From Aotearoamyces nothofagi (taxonomy: Eukaryota; Ascomycota; Leotiomycetes; Leotiales; Tympanidaceae), in contig JADDTR010000017.1 of assembly GCA_015345905.1 (NCBI GenBank), forward strand, positions 124,001-188,000: DNA of 64,000 bases, in the 5' to 3' direction. The notes below the pieces were generated by a model that worked only from the letters and a program-made list of their open reading frames with translations, made no database searches and was not told the origin of the DNA. Made by a program: the position numbers and the translations under genes. Positions 9,748 to 21,705 of this stretch are shown here, in pieces. Within the stretch, counting starts at the first letter, position 1. Each line of letters begins with the position of its first letter.

Positions 9748-12246
9748 ATGGGCATCAATGGTTAGAAATTCCTCTCTACTACCTAGTTTTGGTCTAATAG
9801 CTTTGATAGGATTGCTACCGCTCCTCAAATCTATCCACAGACCATGTAATCTCCAGAAGTTTGCCGGACAGACCATTGGAGTGGATGCCTATGGCTGGCT
9901 ACATCGTGGAACAGTAGCTTGTGCCATGGACCTTGCAATGGGCAAGCCTACAAGAAAGTGTGTCAAAACATTTCAAGCCGTATGGCTGTTACTAACATAC
10001 CTAGATTTGTTGACTTCGCAATGCATCGAGTCCGGATGTTACAACATTTTGGTGTCACCCCATTCCTGATCTTCGATGGAGATTATCTGCCCAGTAAGGC
10101 GGCTACTGAGGCAGATAGGACGAAGAGACGCGAGGCAAGTAGAGCACGTGGACTAGAACTCCTAAAGGCTGGAAAGGCATCTCAGGCCTACCTGGAACTA
10201 CAAAAGGCCGTCGATGTTACCCCTGAAATGGCGCGCCAACTCATCGACGAGCTCAACAAGACAGGGGTTAAATATATTGTCGCACCTTATGAGGCTGATG
10301 CACAGATGGTGTATTTGGAGCGGAAAGGCATTATTTCTGGGATATTGTCTGAGGATTCAGATCTCTTGGTATTCGGCGCCAAATGTCTCCTTACCAAACT
10401 AGACCAATATGGCAATTGCATCGAAATAAACAAGGCCGACTTCAGTGCCTGTAGGGAAATTAATTTAACAGGATGGTCAGAAACGGAGTTTCGGAGAATG
10501 GCGATATTAAGTGGTTGTGACTACCTGGCTAGTATTAATAATATGGGTCTCAAGACGGCGTACCGAATGATTCGGAAATACAAGACTATCGAGAAAGTTC
10601 TCCGAATGCTTCAATTTGATGGTAAGTATCATGTGCCGAAAGGATACCAAGAAGCTTTCTATCAAGCCGAACTCACATTTCTTCACCAACGCGTTTACTG
10701 TCCGCTAGAGGATGCACTTGTCTTCCACACTCAACCAGACCAGCCGCTAGACGAGGAGAAATTACATTTCATAGGAGCCCATGTTGAGAAGGAGATAGCA
10801 AAGAAAGTCGCAACAGGAGAACTGAACCCAATGACAAAGAAGCCGATAATTGTCCAGCCAAACCATACGATGAGTACACCTCGAACTCCTTGGACAGCAT
10901 CGCGACCCCCTCCACGACGGACGACGACATCAGATGATCCGAAGAAGGGCATGTCAATTGAAGCCTTCTTTAAGGCAAAACGAGTACCTTTGGCAGAACT
11001 AGATCTGAACTGCTTCACTCCATCACCAACTCAACAAGATGCACTGCTCCGAAACAGTGGTCCATGGACTGCTGAGCCGGTTCCTCGTCCCTACCTTTAT
11101 CAGTCTACTACAGAATCAGAGCCTGAGCTACCACGATCTGCGCCTGGTTCCGCTCGTATTCAAACAGGAAGACTGCTTCCAAGGAGCACAACCATTTCAG
11201 AACCTCGCCCACAAAAACGGGCCCGATTGTGTGCAGATGAAGCTGTCGCGGATTCTGATGTTAATGGTCTAAACCTAATTTCTGGTCACAGTCGATTCTT
11301 TGATTCGGCTGCACCTGAGCCGAGCCCCTCTCTCGGTAGATCGACGAAGCCAAGACGGCGAAAGGAGGAAATCAACATCTACTCAGATGATTCGATTGAA
11401 GAAGCACTACTGAGCCTTCCAGATTTTGATGGATTTAGTCAAACAAAGCCAAAGTCTGGTAAAAAGATAGCTATCTTCGATGAGGAGGGAGCCAACGCGG
11501 GAATAAGTGACGATAATAAGCCGGCAATCACATCGAAGCAATTGCAGTGGAATATCTCTCGGACTACAACACCTAGCTTAACGCAGTCCACTTCCATGGC
11601 TAGTTCGACAGAGGACCCGCCAACACCAACTGGAAGCCAGGTACCGCCGTCAATGTCAGGTTTGAAGGAAAATTTCTCTTCCACCACAACAAGGCAGTTC
11701 ACATCGCGCGAAAACTCCAACGATAACCTACCAACGCCGCCTTCCTCACAGAGAGCATCCCGCATTCCACTCGCAGTGAAGCCGTCTCCATCGACCTCAT
11801 CTAAGCGCTCTTTGACACCTCTTCAAAGTCTCGGCGTGAGAGCCCTCAATCGTCCCTCCGTCTTCCTACCCACACCACCATACACTCCTACTTCAAGTTC
11901 TTTCACTCCCTCTAGTTCCGTAGCATTTAAGCGCCTACCCTCATTCATGAAGCCAGGATGCAGTGGTGTACCCTTTCCAGAAGTTGTACAACCATCATTA
12001 TTGAAGCTTGCGCTTCCGCGCGACGTGGAGCCCGCGGATATCCCACTTCCAGTACCAGATGCTGCTGAGGAGCAGGAGTTGGGATCGATGGCTAGGATTA
12101 CGGACGAGCGACGACTGGAAAGTAAGGGTAGCGAAGACTTGATTGTCCATGATAGCGAAGATGAGGAAGATGAACCGGCGTCACCTGTTCGCGGGGATGA
12201 GAAGCAAAAGGTGTTGAATCTGAGTAGGTTTGCATTTAGGGCATGA
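9748..12246 (+). CDS. EXO1: Exonuclease 1 (XPG/FEN family 5'-3' nuclease)
   Basis: Three exons (9748-9760, 9810-9957, 10005-12246) give 800 residues. EXO1 is the Rad2-family 5'-3' double-strand exonuclease and flap nuclease of mismatch repair and DNA end resection. The N-domain begins MGINGLLPLLKS, read across a 13-bp first exon. It includes VDAYGWLHRG and FDGDYLPSKAATE (about residues 75-90) with metal-binding acids. The I-domain has YEADAQMVYLERKG and SEDSDLLVFG, followed by the helix-hairpin-helix GCDYLASINNMGLKTAYR. These form a complete two-metal active site. From about residue 330 the protein is disordered and rich in Ser, Thr and Pro, with several PPTP-like stretches, as in other EXO1 tails where regulation and mismatch-repair contacts reside. 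It is divergent from TMA16, and an ACGCGT site lies in the promoter. Confidence 0.95.
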
Positions 12247-12965
12247 GCGGAGCTAGAATGGCTTAGAGCATGGTTGTGGAGTCCTTGGATTCGAGACATG
12301 GGGTTTTGGGAAACTTTCTTAGGCCGTTTGCAGGAAGGATGAAGGAGATATCTGGTGTATGGCGTATAATTGTCTGTTTTGTCAAAAATAAGTCATTGTC
12401 GGTTCATTACTACTGTTGCCGAAGTACTATTATCATTCAGCAACCAGGTTTTCTGTGTCTAATACAAAAATTCACCAAAGTCAATCTTTTTTTGCAACAC
12501 ATTTCAAGACATGTGAGGTTCATAATGCATTTGCGCTCAATATACGTAAATACGATACGCAACATTTGTAAAAAAGAGTATGCCATTTCAGCAACGCGCT
12601 GGTTTCGCCTTCCGCTCAAACAAGACGCCATATGAATTCTCCATCCGGCATAGGAGAATTGTTGGAATACCAATCTGTGGACTGGAAAGGAAAGCTATGC
12701 TAAAGCGACATAAGCAAGAACTCCATTTGATGCACATAGGATCTTCGCTTGCCTCGCAAGGGAGAGATGCAGAAAGATGTGGTGCGGTAATCGAGTCGTA
12801 AAGAGGAGATTCGTTTGAAGAGCTAGTCGCAGCGTGCTGGCACGCTGGACTACGTGCTTGAGGAAATATCGGTGTTGAATTCCCATGCCCCTGGACAAAG
12901 GATGCCATCAGCGAATATCTTTTGAAGAAAAAACGAGGAAAACGGCCCAAGAGGAATGCTAAGAA
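12247..12965. other. Convergent 3' intergenic region (EXO1/RBR ligase)
   Basis: 719 bp between the stop codons of EXO1 and the Ariadne-type ligase. Short unrelated reading frames only; nothing recognised. Confidence 0.5.
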
Positions 12966-14575
12966 CTATCTGTTTGGTGACCAGGACCACACACCATTTG
13001 CTAAATTATCAGCTGTGTCTGCTAGCAAGATAACACGGCGTTTATTGCAGTATGCTGTCTTATCCATAATATCGACTTTCAGTTTCGAATCAGCAAGCTC
13101 AGCAACAGGCTTCTCGAACATCTCCGACAAATTCTCAACAGCCATTTCGAGGTCCTTCTGGTTGTCTTCAAACATTTCCGTGAGATTGTTGCGGGCGAGG
13201 TAGAATGCGAATGCGTATGTCCATTTCAGTGTCTGTCGGCAGGTTTGAAGGGCTTGGGAAGCGGAGTTGAGGTACTGGACTTCGATCCATGACATGCCAG
13301 ATGCCGATTGTAGCTGAACCATCTTCTTCTCCGTTTTTGTTGCGATATCTTTGTCCAACTTGGCAGACTGCTCATGGTTTGCGTAGCGGTTGTAGTAATG
13401 CAGATAGCGTTCGAGAGATACTCTAGATTTGGCCTGTGCGTCTCGAGCTTCCGATCCGCTCTTCTCTTCATATCGATTGCAGTTGTACCAGCTAGTACCA
13501 TGTTCTGACCAAGGACCCATGCACATCCAGCAAAATTCGTTTTTGCACTTTCGACATGTCATGTGGTTGCAGCCCCCATTCTTCTCGATAGTGGAGTTAC
13601 ATTTGGGACACTCTTTAGTATTGGCTGAGATCCAGTTGGCTGTCTCTGAATCATCGGCACATTTCTTGAGCCATTTCTTGACGAGCTCGCAAGGTGCAGG
13701 CTGATGATCCGTCAGGATGCAGCCGAAGCAGAATCTATGCCCACAGTCACAAGCCACTGTAGGCACCACTTTATCCAGATCCTTCTTCTTTACACCGCAT
13801 TCGATAGCATACACACAGTTGGGTGATGGGCACCATTTGAGGATATCCTTATCTTCGACATATGTTCGTGTGAGAAGTTCGTGATATCGATCGTTAAGAT
13901 CTGACGTCACTAACAGATCCATAGATTTGGAATCCATGATGCGATTGCACCCGTCCTTCGGACATTGTATGCGTGCTGCTTCGCCCTCCTCTTTGATCTT
14001 TTGAATCAAATATTGGCTGTAGCAGTTCACACAGAATCTGTGCCCGCACTTCATCGCAAACGACAGGAGCCCTTCTTCGTCATCGAAACAGATTTCACAA
14101 GTGAAGCCTTCAATGATCTCTAGTTTGGGGGGTGCTGATGTACTTTGCCCGAGACCAGCATCCTCGAGCACTTTCTTTGGTCGATCCATGTAGCCCTCTA
14201 TCAAACGTTCTTTGTTCCATCGGAAGTGCCGTAACAGAATTGCCGCATCCTCTTTCCGAAGATCGAGGATCATGTTGACCTCATCGATGAGTTCGTTTTG
14301 TTGCTGCTGGATATCGCTCGGGGAGTAGACTTTGTAGTTGATATCGAAGGATTTCTTCTGCTTCTGCACCACTTCCTTTTCGGAGAAGCCAAGGTCCGGC
14401 TCTGGCTCGTCGAACCCGAAGTCTGGATTTCACGCATTATTATTTAGGACTCTATTGAGGGATTTTATTGCATGCTCCAAGACTCACCATCTCCCGACTC
14501 GTTGGCACTCTCATCTTGTAGCATATCGTCTTCACTCCCGCTGGACATGCCTGACATTTCTTCATCCGAATCCAT
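12966..14575 (-). CDS. Ariadne-type RBR E3 ubiquitin ligase
   Basis: Two exons, 14575-14488 and 14422-12966, give 514 residues. RBR ligases take ubiquitin from the E2 onto a catalytic cysteine before passing it to the substrate. The acidic N-terminus (MDSDEEMSGMSSG) and a UBA-like helical region (about residues 60-110) precede RING1 (from about residue 138: CEICFDDEEG, CGHRFCVNCY). Then come IBR (WCPSPNC, CDCGHRFCFGC) and Rcat (CPKCNSTIEKNGGCNHMTC). The catalytic cysteine should be the C of GGCNHMTC, near residue 314, and it is present. The C-terminal 170 residues match the Ariadne domain, with a long helix YNRYANHEQSAKLD and an NLTEMFEDNQKDLE segment. All zinc ligands appear intact. Gene names differ between fungi, so none is given. 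Confidence 0.92.
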
Positions 14576-15550
14576 GGGACTTGCTTGTGTCAGCGGGGTA
14601 GGTGGCGCGACTGAAGCAATCCTCTTGCTTGAACGTGTGTCTTTCTCGAAGATCGCTTCAGCCGCCGTACGCTTTCTAGTCTGAGGAGGAATCTTGGCGG
14701 ATGTTGATCAGTCTGCGCTATGTAAGGAATGACAAGATCTGGGCAGACGAGGCTACCGATAAGACGTTTAGTGGCGACAACCGTCCAGTAGTTTGTCTTG
14801 ACGAGGTGTGGTGTAGCGGCGAGTGGGACAGAGACAACCTCACTTCGGGAATATGCTTAGAGCCAATATGGCCCGTACGAACATTCGACTCGTTTGACAT
14901 GTGAAGGAAGAAGGAAGAAGTTGAGTTAAACACGAAGGACTCCTTCGATGTCAGCAGCCTCCATGGACGATTCGGGCCGTTGTTTAGCCGATGCTGTCCA
15001 CGCGGGTCACGTGTCAAACCTTACTCTCCTTGTCTATGTGTAATAGCACCAGCGTCAACAATGACAATTGATGCGAGATCATGTTGGTATACCAGTTTGT
15101 AAGCCCGCTGTAATATTAGGTATCAAAACTACGTTTGCTTAGGGCAGGCTGCAGATATCCTAATGGTAAAGATAGCCCTATCTACTTGAACTACTCATAT
15201 CAAATGACAAATATAAAACCTGACAACAAAAGCCTGTCTATACCTTGAGGTCTACTTCTTAAATTTAGATACATAGTATATGTTAGTATATCAAAATTTG
15301 ATGTGTTGTCACAACTTGAAAGTAGCGGCACTCACGGTATCTGGTGATTATTACAAGTAGGCTGTTCGTATCCCCGATGGATCCAGAGTCACAAAATAAG
15401 CTCTTCTTAACTTGATTATCATAAAGCAACGTTTCATTAGGCTTGACCATTTCGTTCAACAATATATAACTGGTACATCCGAGGATCCTTGATGAGGGCA
15501 CACGACGACTTAAAAACTTGATCGTCGACCCATACTCTTCGAGCAACTTA
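14576..15550. other. Intergenic: RBR ligase promoter and peroxiredoxin 3' region
   Basis: 975 bp between two minus-strand genes. No gene recognised. The stretch 15090-15300 is AT-rich. The part near 14600-14700 is the likely 5' untranslated region of the ligase. Confidence 0.45.
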
Positions 15551-16606
15551 CTAGTTACTGAATACATTCTCAGCAGAGGAGACTTGGAGAAATTAGCACG
15601 TGCCAAAGATTCGAGTAGCGATTTACATACCATCAAGTCCAGTATTGTCAGGCTCTACGAAAGCTTTCTTGACCTTTCCATCCTCGATGACGAGTGCATA
15701 CCTCTTTCCTCGTACGCCACCAAAGATAGCTGAACCGTCGAAAGCTAAGTCTAAGGCTTCAGTGAACTTAGCGGTAGGATCTCCCAAGAAGCGGATCTGT
15801 TCAATTTCAGTATACTGGACCAAAAGAAGCTGCTGGCCGAAAAAAGGGATTAGATCGAGGTACGTGGCCAGATGGCGGATGAAAGAACCTCAAAGAGACA
15901 GCCCCTCTTGACGACGCTGATTAATGTGGCTGGCTGTACGCGAACCGCATTTTCACGGCAGCAAGGTAAACTTCCGTGGCATATAGCATAAGAGTATGGA
16001 AAAACTCACACCACTGCTTCCTTTAGGATCAAGCGTCTCGGCCCATGCTTTGGTACTGGAGGCTGTCAGATTTGCACTCGCGGCGTGGGCAGAATGACTT
16101 ACACGAATGGGTCGTTGACAGCGATGACAAACACATCACCAGCATCCTTGAGCTTTGGATGGTTTATAAATCCAGGGATGTGAGAGTTGGAGCAGCTAGG
16201 GCCTAGACCGTTCAGTCATTGATCTCACGCCAAGTGTTGGACGGTCTCGACAGGGCAGAGGGTCGAAGACGGAGTCATGGCCACTGTGGTCTTGGCACGG
16301 AGAAGAGGTCTATGAAGGAGGTAACACTGTTACGATGGAAATATCGATTGCGGTATTCTATCACAGATGCCAACTGAACGAACCACCAGACTTACTGAAA
16401 GCAGCAGGGACGCCAATGAGGAGAGCTTTGCCCTTGATCTGCTCACCAAGGTTGACCTTGTTGCCGGGCGAGTTCTCGACGAGAACATCGAGGTTGGGAA
16501 TGGGATCTCCGACCTTGACAAAGACTGTAGCCGAGCAGTGGAAAGCACGGGGACGCAAAGCGTTGAGGGCGAGCCTCTTCAGAGGAAAGATGGTTGAGGA
16601 GTTCAT
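15551..16606 (-). CDS. Mitochondrial peroxiredoxin, PRDX5/AHP1 type
   Basis: Five exons (16606-16396, 16202-16103, 16055-16010, 15796-15631, 15582-15551) give 184 residues. It should reduce hydrogen peroxide and organic hydroperoxides. The N-terminus looks like a mitochondrial presequence (MNSSTIFPLKRLALNALRPR) ending near AFHCSAT. The core begins VKVGDPIPNLDV; the active site is PAAFSPSCSNSHIPGF, with peroxidatic Cys74. AVNDPFVTKAWAETL and IRFLGDPTAKFTEALDL follow, all family hallmarks. After Cys74 no further cysteine occurs, so there is no resolving cysteine in the mature chain. The last two exons are needed for the usual LDVSSAENV ending. Intron 3 is 213 bp, longer than its neighbours. An upstream in-frame start 30 bp earlier is possible. 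It diverges from SKN7, which regulates oxidative-stress genes in yeast. Confidence 0.9.
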
Positions 16607-16933
16607 GGTGGCGCCCGGCAGTGATTGGCAAGCCAAGTTGGGGCAACGACGATAGCAAAGAATGGGATGGCGACAGGCACGCTCTGTGGGGTTTGTTTTG
16701 GCAGTGGAGGAGTATCGAGCTGTTTCCGGCCAGCTCCCTGATAAAGCAACAAGCTAATCCGTGACTTGCGGAGGTGTCGGGTCGGGCTTCCCGGCTGCGA
16801 GCTGAGTATGCGGAGTCGAGAGTAGTGCCGTGCCGTGCTGCGTCCTCGCGAGGGAGTTGATTGCGAGGTGCGAGCTGGGTTGACGTCACAGCCGATCAAC
16901 GCCAGGGATGGATGGGGCCCCGTCACGTCTTGC

Positions 16934-16960
16934 GGTGCGGTGCGGTGCGGTGCGGTGCTG
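16934..16960 (+). repeat. GCGGT pentanucleotide tandem repeat
   Basis: Five consecutive copies of a TGCGG pentamer (frame arbitrary), in a GC-rich part of the intergenic region. No interruption is seen in the array. Confidence 0.85.
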
Positions 16961-17339
16961 TCGAACACTCCGGGCTCGAAGCGGAAGGTCCCAAGGCCGT
17001 GAGGACTCCACCCCGCTGCCCTACACAGGCTCCACTCCACTACGCTACCTACACTGCCCAGGGCACACTTGTCGGTCACGAGGAAAGCACTTTCGCTACC
17101 TCAGGTGCCTGCGCACGTGCTACCCTACCACCCACCTTATCTACCTTGCCTAGCCTCGCCTACAGTAAGCAGCAGCAGCAGCAGCCTGGCAATTACCACT
17201 ACACACTGCCACTGCACACTGCACACTGCCACTGCGCACTGCCACTGCGCACTGCCACTACACACACTGTCTGCCGTGACCAAGGTGCAGTACCTACGGT
17301 ATTAACCTGAGGTACCTAGAGTACTACCCAAGGTACCTG

Positions 17340-17515
17340 GTGCAGTACCGACGGTACCTACCTACCTAAACCTAAGGTACCACCTACCTACCTCAAGTAC
17401 CTACCTACCTACCTACCTAAACCTAAAGTACCTACCTACCTACCTCAAGTACCTACCTACCTACCTACCTAAACCTAAAGTACCTACCTGCCTACCTACC
17501 TACCTCCCTAATGTA
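17340..17515 (+). repeat. TACC-rich tandem repeat with a 51-52-bp higher-order unit
   Basis: ACCT tetranucleotide runs are interrupted by CCTAAACCTAA at 17365, 17416 and 17468 (51- and 52-bp spacing) and by CTCAAGTAC between them, giving about three copies of a composite unit. GGTACC-type steps continue leftward to about 17290. It lies 1.1-1.3 kb upstream of SKN7. Confidence 0.85.
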
Positions 17516-18638
17516 GGCAGGATGTCTTTCTACCCTAAGGTAGGGTATCCTGCCACGTGCCTGCCTTACTTCGTGCCAGCCATATCAACTTGCCAGTATA
17601 CTATCTCGGCAAGCGAGCTAGCCTTCCTGTTTCTTTCTCGCTGAGCACCGTCGTCCTGCAAGAAGGGCATACGGAGACATGCTTTCGATGTGGGAGGCCG
17701 CGCTCTTCCTAGGTGCCTTGTGGTCCACGTCCTGGACTTGTACTGGAGTACGGTGCAGCGTTATGTGTACGGAGGTTAGGGAGTATTGTGCAGTGGGATA
17801 ACACGTGCCGTGGAAGGTCGCTTTGGTGGCTGTTTTTGACTGCCTGAGACGCATAATAGCCAGTGTCATCACGGACCTGGTGGCGCTCGGGGACCGGATC
17901 TCTGGGATATGTGATATGGGCCATGGGCCATGATATCAGTCGGATGCAGCGCAGCATAGGGAGAAGTTGGCAGATTTGCAACCCCGCCTCCATTCCTTCG
18001 CCATCCGAGGCAGCAAGGCGCATGCGAGAAGGCATTACATTATCTGGGGGGCTGGCGCCGGCAGAATTAGAGTACAGTACAGTGCAGTGCAGTGCAGTAC
18101 ATGACAGGACAAGAGACGCGACGGCGGGACAACGATGCTGGGCATGCGTGCGTGTGTGTGATCCGACGATTGATGTGGTAAAAGCGACAGGCTGATATAT
18201 GCGACGTGCGAAGACAAATCACTAACAACCCCAATTCGGCCTTCACTGGCCGATCGCATTCGTGCTATTTTGCAGCCACCAGGCGCAAACCTCTGTGCCT
18301 CTCTCCCCGATGATCCTTGCATGGCGCGCGCTGAACTTCCAGCACCAGCACCAGCAACCCCAGCCAGTCATCACTTGCCCCTTCTCCACTAACTGAACTG
18401 TCGACAACCTCAATCAATCTTCGTCGCAATGACAGCCTCTTGAGTCGTGACCCTCTGCACTCGTATTTATTGCGACTCGGACCTGCGCATCTGAATCTGC
18501 AGCCGTTGCGTGTCTCGATATCGTTATCCGCCTCCTAAGTCGCTCTTTGGCTTCCTCTTCCGTGCCCAGCTGGCTCCGAGCTGCGCGATTGATCAGTCTT
18601 CTCGACCAAGTCTCTAATATTCCGACGTGCTCGGGTAC

Positions 18639-20887
18639 ATGTTTACTCCTCGAGCTACGCCTACGATGGATAAAGATGACTTGGGCGGTTCTCCTGCCAG
18701 CAACTCCAGCGACTTCGTGAGTTTTTTTTCTTCAATGTAGATTCGTAGACGCGCAAAGTTAATCCTGGCCTAGGTTCGCAAGCTGTACAAGTAAGACCGG
18801 ATCTTTTGCATGGATACGTCCGAATAATTGATGCTGATGCCCTGATTTATAGCATGTTGGAGGATCCATCATACAAATCTGTAGTAAGGTGGGGAAATGA
18901 GGGCAATAGTTTTGTGGTTCTTGAAGTACGTTATCTTTGGTGAAGCACGCCCCTCTTGCAATGGATCCTGACTGCCAAACAGAACGAGAAATTTACGAAA
19001 TCGATCCTCCCAAAGCATTTCAAGCACTCCAATTTTGCTAGTTTTGTCCGGCAACTCAACAAGTACGATTTCCACAAAGTTAGGCACAACAATGAAGAGA
19101 GTGGGCAGAACATATATGGCCAAGGAGTTTGTGCAATCTATACAACGAGTAGCTTGAAGACATACTGACTGCATTAAGGCGTGGGAGTTTAGACACCCAG
19201 AGTTTCAAGCAAATAAGAAAGATTCACTCGACAACATAAGAAGGAAGGCGCCGGCACCGCGAAAACCCAACCAGCTGATGGATGATGGTGGTCTTCCGGC
19301 GCAACAGATTGATCTTGTCAACACTCAGTTGGTGGCTACGCAGCATCAATTGCAGCATTTGCAGGATCGCTATAATGATCTGGCGAATGGGCATGTAGTT
19401 CTGCTACAACAAGTTGTGCAGCTGCAAAAGATTGTTAAAAATCATGATGGCGTTATGCATCGAGTTATGGGCTTCCTACACAGTGTTGATGCACAAAGGC
19501 GCAATAGCAGGGTTACTGGCCAGTACGCGAATGGGAATTCTACTGGCATGGGGATTGCTGACCTTGTCGGTCCGAATGCTGGACAAGATGATCATCCAGC
19601 ATCGCCTTTGCAGCAGGCTTCCCAGCTTCTTGGGGAATTCTCGGCCGAGAACCTCGTCAATAAGGATCTCGAGCAGATGACCGCCGATTTCACTCAACGA
19701 AATGACTATTCAACACCTCCAAATGATTTCACAGCGACTAGCCTCGGTCCCACATCTGGAAACTCGAGTAATCACTTGGGCTATTCGTCACTACACCAAG
19801 ACTTGGAAAGCATGGTCTATCCTGTGGGACAGACAAACGGCATTGATCCAATCAATAGCGAACATATACATAATATTCCGTACGCGCTTCCCCCAGCCGG
19901 CAACATGTCCAGCGGCCCTCATCCTGATATGATTCAACCTAAGCCCACCATTGAGAGAAAGAAGAGCGCTATTGATGCAGGCTGGGGAATTCACAAGCCG
20001 AGGATCTTGCTAGTTGAAGACGACAAAACCTGTGCGCGGATAGGCTGCAAATTCCTCCAAAATTTCGAGTGTGGCGTTGATACTGCTGTAAGTGCTCCCG
20101 GAGCCCCGTTAAAGGCATTACCTAACATGCCACACAGAGAGATGGTCTTGAAGCAGTCAACAAGATTAACAATGGACCCAATTCATTCGATCTCATCCTC
20201 ATGGATATCATCATGCCCCATCTAGACGGCGTTTCTGCCACTGTGTGTATACGGGAGATTGCCCCAACAATTCCAATCGTGGCAATGACCTCGAACATTA
20301 GAGCAGATGACATTGATATGTACTTCAGATACGGTAAGGCCTACTGATAGATCAATTTATCAGCGGGAGCTAATTATCATTTAGGTATGAACGATGTACT
20401 GCCAAAGCCGTTCACCAAAGAAGGCATGCTTCGCACTCTTGAGAAGCATCTTGCTCAGTTCAAGAAAGACTATATACACCCGGCTCAAGGCCAACACGCA
20501 GCCGTCTTCGCCACTCCGAATGCGTCGAACTCTGCGATGGGTATTGGCATGCCCCAGATAGCGACGGCGCATTCCTTGAAAGATGAAACTTCACCTGGCA
20601 GGTCGCCAGCCTCGTCGTGGCACTCACCAAATCAAATTCCCGGACAATCCCCTGTCACAACCAATCCGGGAAACTTTGTGCAGGCGATGCCTAGTAATTC
20701 GACTTATCCCATGACGCCAACGCATCCTCATGGAGGATTTCAGGCGCCGGGGCCTTCAATCCCCCAGAATAGAGCAGGTCCGCACCGTCGGGTCATGTCC
20801 GATATGTCTGACATGACAAGTCAGAACGAGCATCCCGAGAAGCGACAACGAATGTACCCACCACAGTCGGGGAACTATCCACAGTAA
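18639..20887 (+). CDS. SKN7: Skn7-type HSF/response-regulator transcription factor
   Basis: Seven exons (18639-18716, 18774-18790, 18853-18925, 18983-19126, 19179-20087, 20138-20333, 20385-20887) give 639 residues. SKN7 is the nuclear response regulator receiving phosphate from Sln1-Ypd1-type phosphorelays, and it drives oxidative-stress and cell-wall genes. An HSF-type DNA-binding domain starts at residue 27: VRKLYNMLEDPSY, then [15 protein letters not shown] and [10 protein letters not shown]. It is followed by a coiled coil (about 155-205, [17 protein letters not shown]). The receiver (about 365-490) has ILLVEDDKT acids, phospho-acceptor Asp430 in LILMDIIMP, and the conserved lysine of LPKPF (Lys480). 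Exon 2 is only 17 bp. The tail is Pro/Ser-rich with a basic EKRQR motif. All key receiver residues are present. Confidence 0.95.
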
Positions 20888-21705
20888 TGACTATTGACAC
20901 ATGCTTGGTTAAACGACTATGGATTTATATTATGATGGGCAGATAATTTGCAAGCGCTGGCGTGCTTTAGATCGGCGATATAAACGAAGTCCTTTGCGGC
21001 GTCAGAGGCAACTGGCACGGAGGAATTTTAGGGTTAAAGGCAACAAGGGGGAGTTTTGTTGCATCATCGGCGCCGATGAGGGGGGCCTCATGTGTGCGAA
21101 CCGTTAAGGCCTTGCAATCGCTGGGTTGTAGACTCGTTAATAGCGGCATCATAAACTAAAAGCATGCGAAAGCATAGTATGACTGGATAGAAAATCGGTA
21201 GTTGTGCTCTGGAAGTTTCAAGTGCTTGCTAGGCACCGTGTGAAATCGAGCATGCCAATGTTTGCGGCTCAGTACCAGAATTCTTTAACGGTAGAATTAA
21301 TAGAAAGAAGATGCCTTCTCCGGCACACCAAGGAAGGAAGAAAGAGAGGCCAGCTGTCCGAGCTGAGGTTAGAATAAACGTTTGATGCTCACTGCGGTCG
21401 GTGAGGGCCTAGATCTCATGGATTGCTCGGTGAGGATCCAGGCTCGGCAAGCAAGCACAAGCAGGCCCAAACAAGCCCAAACAAGCGTGGCGGCTGCGGC
21501 AAGGCTGACACGCTGATTCTTTCCTTCGGTTCGTCCCGCGAGCGAACGATTAAATCCCAGTTACCTTGTGTCGCACATCGCACAAGCACTCCGACAGCTC
21601 AGGGCGCATACGTTAAGCCTCACGCAAAGATTGGAACAACTACGCAAGCTGCAGTCTTAAATACGATTGATGGTCATCTGAAGTCCCGACGCAAAAGTTG
21701 CGGCA
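20888..21705. other. Intergenic: SKN7 3' region and GCD6 promoter
   Basis: 818 bp between two plus-strand genes. CAAGCA/CAAACAAGCCC-like short direct repeats occur near 21440-21490. No gene recognised. Confidence 0.45.

Larger units (their letters stand above)
16607..18638. other. 2-kb repeat-rich divergent promoter region (peroxiredoxin/SKN7)
   Basis: No coding sequence recognised. The region holds several short tandem arrays (entered separately), CAG runs near 17170, alternating CACTGCCACTGC-like repeats at 17195-17265, and pyrimidine-rich DNA near the SKN7 start. A GTACAGTGCAGTGCAGTAC-like near-palindrome lies at about 18072-18100. Confidence 0.6.

Noticed and set aside
17365-17480. CCTAAACCTAAA segments resembling plant-type telomere repeats
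   Set aside because: Only short interrupted copies inside a TACC-rich array; ascomycete telomeres are usually TTAGGG and the site is internal.
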